From assembly GCF_921293095.1 (NCBI RefSeq), contig NC_060248.1, positions 135,854,972 to 135,918,971 on the forward strand: a stretch of 64,000 nucleotides of DNA. Direction: 5' to 3'. Source of the DNA: Ischnura elegans (taxonomy: Eukaryota > Arthropoda > Insecta > Odonata > Coenagrionidae). The position numbers and the translations under genes are program-made. The notes under the pieces are model-generated. The model worked only from the letters and a program-made list of their open reading frames with translations, was not told the origin of the DNA and searched no databases. Positions 56,991 through 64,000 of this stretch are shown in pieces; position 1 is the first letter of the stretch; each line of letters opens with the position of its first letter.

Positions 56991-58543
56991 AGAGAGTAAA
57001 CTGAATGACGCATGATATCTGAACCATGTAAGGTGTCAAATCAAAAGTATTCTAATCTTGCCTAAGTCGAGCTTGTTAAAATTGGTGGGAGTGTTACACG
57101 ATAGTAGATGTGCCATAATTGCATTTAATATATATTGACCTAATCTGAAAATCGTTTTGTTATCTATCCTGCTGTATTACGAATAACATTAGAACCAGCA
57201 TGCAAAGAAAACTGTGGATTTTCAAGAAGACGCCACCCTGCATCAATGAATTCTCCTTCTCAACATAAAAGTGGGAGCTAAAACTAATGCGTTTTAAATA
57301 AGTTTCAGCAAAAAATGTTTAAGCTTCATATCGATCAAACTGCAAGAAGAGAAGACTCCCTACCTTTTATTTCCTTCTGGGTCCATGGGTGGCAGAGCTC
57401 AGCTTTACAACAGCGATTCTCCAAAATACTTACATTCACCAACACTTCACATAGAACACGCAACTGACTATGATTTTTTAATGAAATATTCACACTTTCA
57501 CTTCACTGCACAGATGTATGATCACTCGCTACTGGCGTTGAGTAACATTGCATGTAGTTTCTCATTATTTCCATGTTACATGCATACTTTGAGCAGTATG
57601 ACCGATGATGATACTCCAAAGGACAAGCCATAAAACTTGAAAGGGATGGTTGAAAGCTTGATGTTAGGCTTGTGCTTTCATTTAATGGATTGATTGAATT
57701 ATTCAATACACCTTTTGTAAGCTCTAAAATAAAAAAAAGAAATACCCCATAAGCTATATCACAAAAAATTATGTTAAGGGCACATGTTCTAACTGAACGA
57801 AAAACTTGTGAATGCGTGAACAAAATTTTTTCTTTCATATATTAACTTGTTCGTGACAACATATCGCCTAACCAGACCTGAAAACAGTTAACAAAACACG
57901 AAAAGTCTGAACCAAGTCAAAACCTATGATTTAATACATAGAAATAGCATGGAATATTACGTTACTAACAAGCATTAAACTTACCAGTACTCTTCAGTGA
58001 CAGATCGTCCACCTCTCGACACTAACCGAACTTCTGTGAGACTAAAACTTCGCACAACAGAATGAGGGAATAAAGCCAAAGTGACGCACCGCTTCTTACT
58101 TACAGCTCTGGAGGAGTAATGGAGGGTGAGGAAACGCTAAGGATCGCAGGGAGGTTACCTAGCACAAATATCCCAAAGCAAAGTCAAAATTTTTGGCCTG
58201 ATTTTGAGTCCGAGTGCATCATGAAGGCGGTCGGGACAGGTTCGGTTTGCGCGTCGTTGGGTGGAGTTGTGGTTAGGGGGAGGTACTCAAGGGCGTCGGC
58301 GAAGTGGGGAGGGGGGAGAAGAGACTAAAGGCCCTATTTACCTCTCGAGACGTCACATACCTACGTAGTCTGCATTGTTCACTAATAAAGGTCACTTGAT
58401 ACACTGCAACTTTGATCATAAAAATAAAATAACAGGTAGATTCTAAAACAGACAGACGCTGGTGAGACTGATCGAGAATGTATGTTAGAGTAAGAGCTTT
58501 TGATAGGTTTGTAGACTTAAGCCTGGCTTGAATGATGATACAT
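56991..58543. other. Gene-free stretch
   Basis: 57385-57633 (+) and 57503-57838 (-) are overlapping ORFs without recognisable content. 58110-58330 is GC-rich. No repeat identified. Confidence 0.3.
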
Positions 58544-58830
58544 CTACATAATACCCTGCGAGCCACTTCAGTGGTGTTTGGCAGGGGGTGAGTATACCCC
58601 AGCATGCAGCATGCGATGCACTACGACTTCGTGGTCGTCTAAAGCGGTACTAGCGTGGTTGTCTGTGCGGTTTCTACGATTGATCAGGTCATGAAAATAA
58701 ATGAAGAGATATGGAATGTACAACAGTTAGATTCAGAATGTTGTTTTTTACACGGTAGATAAGAAACTATAATGGCATCGTTAGAACTTACTAATACGTT
58801 ATTTTAGTGGTAATGTAGCCTAGTAACACA
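58544..58830 (-). mobile_element. LINE 3' end, family B (minus)
   Basis: The tail is TATTATGTAGATGTA at 58543-58557 preceded on the minus strand by GTGGCTCGCAGGG, the CACCCCCTGCCAAACACCAC block and GCATGCTGCATGC, as in 47405-47500. The 5' extent is estimated. Confidence 0.75.
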
Positions 58831-59095
58831 TGTATTCTTCATGAATGTTTCTGAATTTTTCTAGTATCTATCACAGTTTGTTTTTCGTGATCTAGCTGAC
58901 TACCTTCAAAAGTAGTTGTCAAGTTTTGCCTATCCAGGGATATGGTAGTATAATTTGTTAGTATGCTTAACGTTTTTATGACTATTTGTTGTTCATGTGG
59001 GAATCCTCTTGCATGCTTCATGATATTGAGTGATCACCCCCTGCCAAACACCTAAGAGCTTGCCCGTAGGGTTTTATTGTAGATATAGATGAAAT
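58831..59095 (+). mobile_element. LINE 3' end, family B (plus), head-to-head with the previous
   Basis: It begins around AATGTAGCCTAGTAACACAT (compare the GTAGCCTACTAAACTATG of the 30.5 kb copy) and runs to TGATCACCCCCTGCCAAACA, then GCTTGCCCGTAGGGTTTTAT and TGTAGATATAGATGA. The terminal tail is present. Confidence 0.75.
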
Positions 59096-60073
59096 AGTTG
59101 CGGAGATGTTATATTAATTTTGCTGTCTTAAGGCAGAGCTTTTAAAAGTAAGAGTTAATACTTGACTTAAGGAAACAAATCGAGGCACGTTCTATTTTTT
59201 GTTTATTCGCCTGCGAAATTTTGATGGTTTCGCGGTGCATTCTTAAGTTCATGCATTTACACTTTTCTTTCGCGTGTTTACTCTGTTGCCAATCATAATC
59301 ACCAAAGAGGAGTTCTTAATCGTTAAATACGAAATTAGTATGTGATAATTTTTTTCCTGATTAATCCTTATTCAACAATGACTGCCCTGAATGAAAGATC
59401 AATGTCAGGCAAGTAAGAAGCTTGTCTCGGAATGCGCGCGCCTGGAATGAAATAGTTTATTATTTTTGGAGAACCCATATCTTAGCGCAATGCACCCGCA
59501 CTTTGCTAACCACGCTCTCCCAGGCCTTTTATAGATCCCATCAGCTCAAACATTGGAAATGGCACAAGAGTGGCGGGGGGCACTGCCCTGTCTACCGCGT
59601 TAATCCCTATTGTGCCCGTAAACCCTACCTCAGTCTTACGATTTTTACCTAGCCTTTAAGAATTATATTCAAATCAAGGTTCATTATGTCAGACTTCACC
59701 GCCAAATCGTAGTACAGAGTAGCGTTCAAAAATTAAAAGTTAAAAGTAGGACAAAAATGTAAATATTGTAATTAGCACTAAACCATTCTTAGCCGTTAAC
59801 CACTTAGGAGATGGGTTGAGGGAAGGGTGTGGGTGGAAACCGAAGTAAGGCCACCTCCCCGCGGCGAGTTATGGGATGTTTATATGTTATTAAATCATAT
59901 CTTAACCAAGGAAGATCTGCATAATCAAACATGTATTTTAGACTAAAATATTACCTCAAGTAATCATAACACAACTCTGAAAAATCGGCCTGATTGCAAA
60001 ATTTATACATTTTTAATGATCTTACCGGATCGGATACAACTGTTTAAAACCATCTATATATTAATATTAATAA
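59096..60073. other. Gene-free stretch
   Basis: A 76-codon ORF at 59422-59652 is unrecognised; nothing else stands out. Confidence 0.3.
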
Positions 60074-60133
60074 TAACCTATGCCGTTGACTGCTAATTTT
60101 CGGGTTCTCCAGCCGCGTCTGTCGTTTATGGTT

Positions 60134-60174
60134 GACAACAGTTTAGAAAGCCATCCTGCTTCCGTCTTCAGGTC
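60134..60174 (-). ncRNA. Hammerhead-like motif, left arm, core mutated
   Basis: GAC, CUGAAGA, extra C, a GGAAGC-type helix II, then UAAA where GAAA is expected, ACUGU, U17, GUC. Loss of the core G predicts no cleavage. Confidence 0.55.
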
Positions 60175-60218
60175 GGTTATTATTATTAAATCGGACGTGA
60201 TCTTCTAATCCCGCAAAG

Positions 60219-60259
60219 CACCTGAAGACGGAAGCTGGATGGCTTTCGAAACTGTTGTC
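60219..60259 (+). ncRNA. Hammerhead-like motif, right arm
   Basis: CUGAAGA, extra C, GGAAGC/GCUUUC around UGGAUG (the closing C.C pair does not form), GAAA, ACUGU, U17, GUC. Core residues are intact. Helix I is only two pairs (AC/GU) because the base before differs from the GAC of the other copies. Confidence 0.55.
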
Positions 60260-60454
60260 AACCATAAACGAGAGACGCGGCTGGATAACCCGAAAATTAG
60301 CAGTCATCGTGAACAACGCCGCGGAAACCTACGCACGAATTTAACCTATGCCGTTTTTAATACATTTTTGCTATAGCGTTAAAAAATATAAAGTTTATTT
60401 TATTTTTTTTACCACGGAAAAAAAAAACAATTTTTTTCATTTTTGTCATTTTTT

Positions 60455-60503
60455 CAGGTGCTTTGCGGGATCGGAAGATCACGCCCGATTTAATAATTCT
60501 TTT
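60455..60503 (-). repeat. Inverted partner of the foldback spacer
   Basis: The reverse complement of 60455-60503 matches the spacer inside the neighbouring foldback (60174-60222): TTATTAAATCGGrCGTGATC, TTCyrATCCCGCAAAGCACC, then TGA. The match ends where the hammerhead box begins. Confidence 0.75.
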
Positions 60504-61906
60504 TTTTTCTTGTGCTAACGTATCGCAACTTTTCCGCGCTAAAGCGACAATGAATTTGTAACTTCACTTTTTTGCACCACCCTAATGTCTGCGTCCTGAA
60601 ATTTACACCCGTTTTTAGCATTCTTGTTTATAACGCTATGAAAATTGATTGCGACAAAGCTAATGTCATATTTTTTAGATTACCTTTCGGTCGGTTCTTT
60701 TCCTCGCTGTGTATAAGATGAGTGTATCACTATGAAAGTGCTAATGAATTTAGTTATTACAGCTTTCCTTGGAGTAGGCGTTTAGGATTTTAGTTATTTT
60801 CTGTGCATTACTGCTCGAAAATTTACTCCATGTGATGTGAGGATTTACGCATGTGTGGGTTACCTCGGTGTCTACATTTAGAAAACTTGACTCCTTAAAA
60901 AAATCAGTATAAATTTTTTTTTGGTCACCACACTTACTATGTTGATAAAATAAATTACATTCGCTTGAATATACTATTTTAAAAAAATAAAAAAATGATT
61001 TCATCGGACTGGATCCCTTGTAAGATTCTCATGAAGTTACATCGCACAGTATAGCCTCACTCGGCTACGGAGCCACTTATTGGTAATAGGTAAACGGTGA
61101 GTCCAAATATGAATCCAAAGATAGGAAAAACCTCGCCACGGAGACCGAAAGCGAACACTCCAACGGCACAACGTCTGCGGGAACGTTAATTACCTCAATA
61201 CATTTCATCCGCTAATCTTAATTTCGATTGGGCAGTTGCTCCTGGAGTTTGACTCCAGGTTCGGTTGCTCAGTCGCGTCCGTGTCCGTCCTCGTCGGCTC
61301 GCCACGAAGACAAAGAATGCAGGTGGCTTCATGTGCCAACCTTCCAAGTTTTCACCGACCCGGCCACATCAATTAGCGGGTCTCGTGAGTGTTTGCATAT
61401 TATTGAAAACAATAGAATATTCGGGTAATACGAAAAAGGACTTGATGAAGCAGTTTACCTGACTGAAATATTTTCCATATTATTGGTGCACTGATATTTC
61501 GGTAAAAAAAGGATAATGATATCTGCGGAAAGCAAAATGAGAATTTTCTCCATTCAACATTTTAAAACGACAGCAGTATTTATTTAAGTTAATACGCATT
61601 AAAGTGGATAAAAATGTTACTGCCATACTAAGTAACTGAAAAAAATTACTGCGAAGAGGTTCGAATCGCTGATTTTCGGATTACTGCCGTGGTAAGTCTT
61701 CTACGTCACCACTCGTCCATCTCACTCATTGACTCCAATGTGGATTCATTACGAGCTTAGTGAGGAAAGGGAATGAACCAGTCTTCAAGTGTCACTAAAT
61801 GGAACTGAATTTAAACACTCAGTGGCATAATTTGCTGTTATATTGCTGCGGATATTTTAAATGAATGTTATGATCGCTATCGCTGATAAAAAAGCTTAAG
61901 CGTTAA
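60504..61906. other. Gene-free stretch
   Basis: A small CTCCTGGAGTTTGACTCCAG hairpin lies near 61240. The ORFs at 61228-61462 overlap in different frames. No family recognised. CTTAAGCGTTAA at 61895-61906 is the left target copy of the next element. Confidence 0.35.
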
Positions 61907-62149
61907 TTCATGGTGAAATAAAAACACAGTGTTATTCCACAACCTTATATTTTTGAAGTCTACTAGTTTCAACGTTTACACCGTCATTATCAAGACTAAC
62001 TAAGATTCAGTTAGTCTTGATAATGACGGTGTAAACGTTGAAACTAGTAGACTGCAAAAATATAAGGTTGTGGAATAGTACTGTGTTTTTATTTCACCAT
62101 GAATATCTCATCGTTCCACCAAGTAACGCCTAAATCTGTTGATTTTATT
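61907..62149. mobile_element. Palindromic PLE-like foldback with 12-bp target duplication
   Basis: The arms are about 95 bp each (61907-62001 and 62009-62105), nearly perfect, around a 7-base loop, followed by a 44-bp tail. CTTAAGCGTTAA flanks the unit at 61895-61906 and 62150-62161. Within the right arm, TTGATAATGACGGTGTAAAC followed by GTTGAAACTAGTAG resembles a degenerate PLE hammerhead region. There is no coding sequence. Assignment to PLEs is by analogy with the other foldbacks. Confidence 0.8.
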
Positions 62150-62161
62150 CTTAAGCGTTAA

Positions 62162-63689
62162 ATGTAAGACTTCTATATACTTCGACGGATCGGCCAACTT
62201 ACGAGAGAAGATAAATCGACGCTCTGGACGTGGATTTATTATTTAGCAGGAGCTGCACAATTTAAGTGGTATTAAACATTGCACATATCCCGCATACATT
62301 TCCCTTTAACGATGTTGTTATAAAAATATTGCGGGAGGTGGGAATGTTGTTCAAATTTCCCTCCCACTGGTACAATAGAAAATACCGAAACTCGATTTCA
62401 AAACTACGGCGAAAGTGGCGCCGTACCCTTCGTTGCAATACTTTTGAATCCGACTCTACCTATGACGAGCGAAGCACAAACTGGGTGTTCATCGACCTCC
62501 GCAACCGTGATAGGCCGCCCCCTTCATAAAGGGAATAGCTACTCTTAGGAAAACGTTTTTATCTGGCGTATCAGGTGAATTGATAATTGACGCATTTCGG
62601 GTATTTTTTAAATATTGAAATGCTTATGAAATGTCATTATTATCGCACTAAAAATCAGTTTAACCTTGTATTTTTCGAAAAAAGAGAATTCTATATGAGT
62701 AAAATTCAATTATAACAATTTTTTTGCATTTCTTAATAAAGTTGCGTTTTCTTAACTTTGGCCGTAAATAGGTTAATGGCGGAAAATACGTCACATTAGC
62801 TCAGCAGGACATGGAATAGCATTCGGAGAGAGTATAAATAAAATTAGTCTCAAGGTTTTCAGCAGGAAAATTTTGAGACTAATTTTACATGTAAGCATGT
62901 GTTATTTCCGTAATGACATAAATTGGGCTTCTTTTTGAAGGGAACATCAGTATGTACTACGTATCCGTAAAAAAAGACTAGGAGGACTCCTTCGGTGAAA
63001 CTTAATGCACACTAAAATGCTTACAGTTTGGAAATAAACGACGAAATGGTGGAGAAGGGCTATGGAAAAGGAGAATAGGCCCAAGGGAGAAGGACTAACA
63101 TTGGATAGCCGAAATTCAATAGTAAAACACTCCAACGTCCAAACTTTTAGTTAAAGACTGCTATCCAAAGGAATGAAAAGTTTTTGAAAATTGAACGGAA
63201 AGAGATCTTGAAGGAGTGTACTCCAACGAAAATTTTCCTGATGCTTTAAATTAGCGCTCTACTTCTACTTCGCCGTGGGAAGTAGAAATACACGAGCGTT
63301 GGAATCCATTTAATGCAAGGCACGTAATTGCGCAATCTGATGCATGAGTACCTCAAAATGCATCGCGTAAATTCGTGAAATATACGAGAGAATGCACCAA
63401 CTCATGATATTCCATTACGAAAATTAGCTCTTGCTCTAAATCTTAACTTATTGCAAAACGGATTGAGAAAAAGATGCAGCTTTTAATTATACAATTTCGT
63501 GTTTCATTTACAATGCTTACTACACTTATGGTAAATAGGATTTAAGAGCTACTTATACTACATGACGTAAACAGACTGTTACTACAAGTATTCTTAATGT
63601 CAGTGGATTTTTAACGGGCACATAATATAAGATATACGAACGTATAGAAATGGAAACATGACGATACATAAACGATTTAAGTTTTTCCT
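62162..63689. other. Gene-free stretch with one perfect hairpin
   Basis: 62839-62853 (TAAAATTAGTCTCAA) is inverted perfectly at 62873-62887 around a 19-base loop. No coding family recognised. Confidence 0.35.
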
Positions 63690-63800
63690 GGTGAATACTT
63701 CTGACAAATGTTTCTCGGGTTTGCATCCAGGTTAAAGCTTTTATGTAAGCCGACGTTTCGGAAGACGACTTGTCTTCCATCCTCAAGGCTGTGTTACTTG
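63690..63800 (-). mobile_element. PLE terminal fragment
   Basis: The minus strand carries a hammerhead-like motif followed by TACATAAAAGCTTTAACCTG, then GATGCAAACCCGAGAAACAT, in keeping with a PLE terminus. No protein-coding part was found nearby; the limits are estimated. Confidence 0.5.
63748..63790 (-). ncRNA. Hammerhead-like motif with long helix II
   Basis: AGCC, UUGAGGA (C3 replaced by U), extra U, GGAAGAC/GUCUUCC, GAAA, ACGU, C17, GGCU. Helix I is the same AGCC/GGCU as in PLE-1, with the same ACGU helix III. The C3 change would be expected to reduce activity. Confidence 0.55.
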
Positions 63801-64000
63801 AATGAAGTTCAATTTCACACTGAACAGGATCGACCGTTTACGGAGACAACAATACGGCTCAGGTGTCGTCCGATTGGCTGTAGGTCTTTTGAAATTCTTC
63901 ACGTTTAACCCTTATGTTTTTCATACAGCTGAATACAGGTCTCCATGTAGTGCTTAGATGAAAGCCGGTGTCCCGATTGAAATTTTTGGGATTGAGGCGG
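63801..64000. other. Right edge, nothing recognised
   Basis: Too short to assign. Confidence 0.3.

Larger units (their letters stand above)
60088..60341. mobile_element. PLE foldback with two inverted hammerhead ends and 14-bp target duplication
   Basis: The 254-bp element is flanked by identical TAACCTATGCCGTT at 60074-60087 and 60342-60355. The left arm (60088-60174) is inverted in the right arm (about 60222-60309). The right arm extends further, to the GCACGAAT end also seen at 36459 in PLE-2. A 47-bp spacer separates the arms. No coding sequence is present. Termini are those of the PLE-2 family. Confidence 0.88.

Noticed and set aside
1..64000. CRISPR arrays, bacterial operons, rRNA genes, LTR retrotransposons
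   Set aside because: No regularly spaced repeats, no Shine-Dalgarno-led gene clusters, no rRNA-like sequence and no integrase or gag-pol motifs were seen.

Overview
The window reads as a gene-poor, AT-rich stretch of an arthropod genome, probably an insect. The grounds are eukaryotic non-LTR retrotransposons of RTE/BovB, CR1/L2 and R2-like types, Penelope-like elements (PLEs), P, hAT and mariner DNA-transposon remains, a tRNA-derived SINE, and no operons or bacterial signals. The species cannot be named from sequence alone. No host gene could be recognised; what is identifiable is mobile-element sequence, mostly broken.

Layout. 1-3268 is a CR1/L2-group LINE (+). 3270-4265 is the 5' part of an RTE element (-). 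6446-9107 is RTE-1 (+, truncated 5', with a 224-bp tandem duplication across its polymerase centre). 10016-13325 is a near full-length but dead RTE-2 (+). 15348-16221 is an 874-bp inverted-repeat DNA element. 16.6-24.5 kb holds LINE tails, RTE pieces, a small PLE foldback nested in an RTE tail, and a 291-bp hAT MITE with an exact 8-bp target duplication. 26.9-27.6 kb is an almost perfect 140-bp inverted pair. 29.7-30.7 kb is a chimera of LINE endonuclease, an unidentified antisense ORF and a LINE 3' end. 32.5-35.0 kb has another hAT MITE and the two ends of a LINE with a restriction-like endonuclease. 36.4-38.4 kb is a PLE split by a 1,055-bp P-like element with a THAP exon. 38.7-41.0 kb is a nearly complete PLE. 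42.5-43.5 kb has a LINE RT fragment and a tRNA-Gly-like SINE. 47.4-50.6 kb has a LINE tail, a mariner fragment and an old RTE-1. 56.7-59.1 kb has three LINE tails. 60.1-62.2 kb has two PLE foldbacks with clear 12-14 bp target duplications. A PLE tail lies at 63.7 kb.

The most interesting theme is a set of hammerhead-ribozyme-like motifs at PLE ends (19.3, 36.5, 38.7, 40.9, 60.15, 60.24 and 63.8 kb). Each has the order CUGAAGA-like box, helix II, GAAA, short self-complementary helix III, NUH, helix I, and all share one extra unpaired pyrimidine before helix II. Several sit as inverted pairs in short foldbacks without coding sequence but with target duplications, which suggests mobilisation as compact units.

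All calls come from reading the sequence and translations by eye; no search was run. Boundaries are approximate unless a target duplication fixes them.
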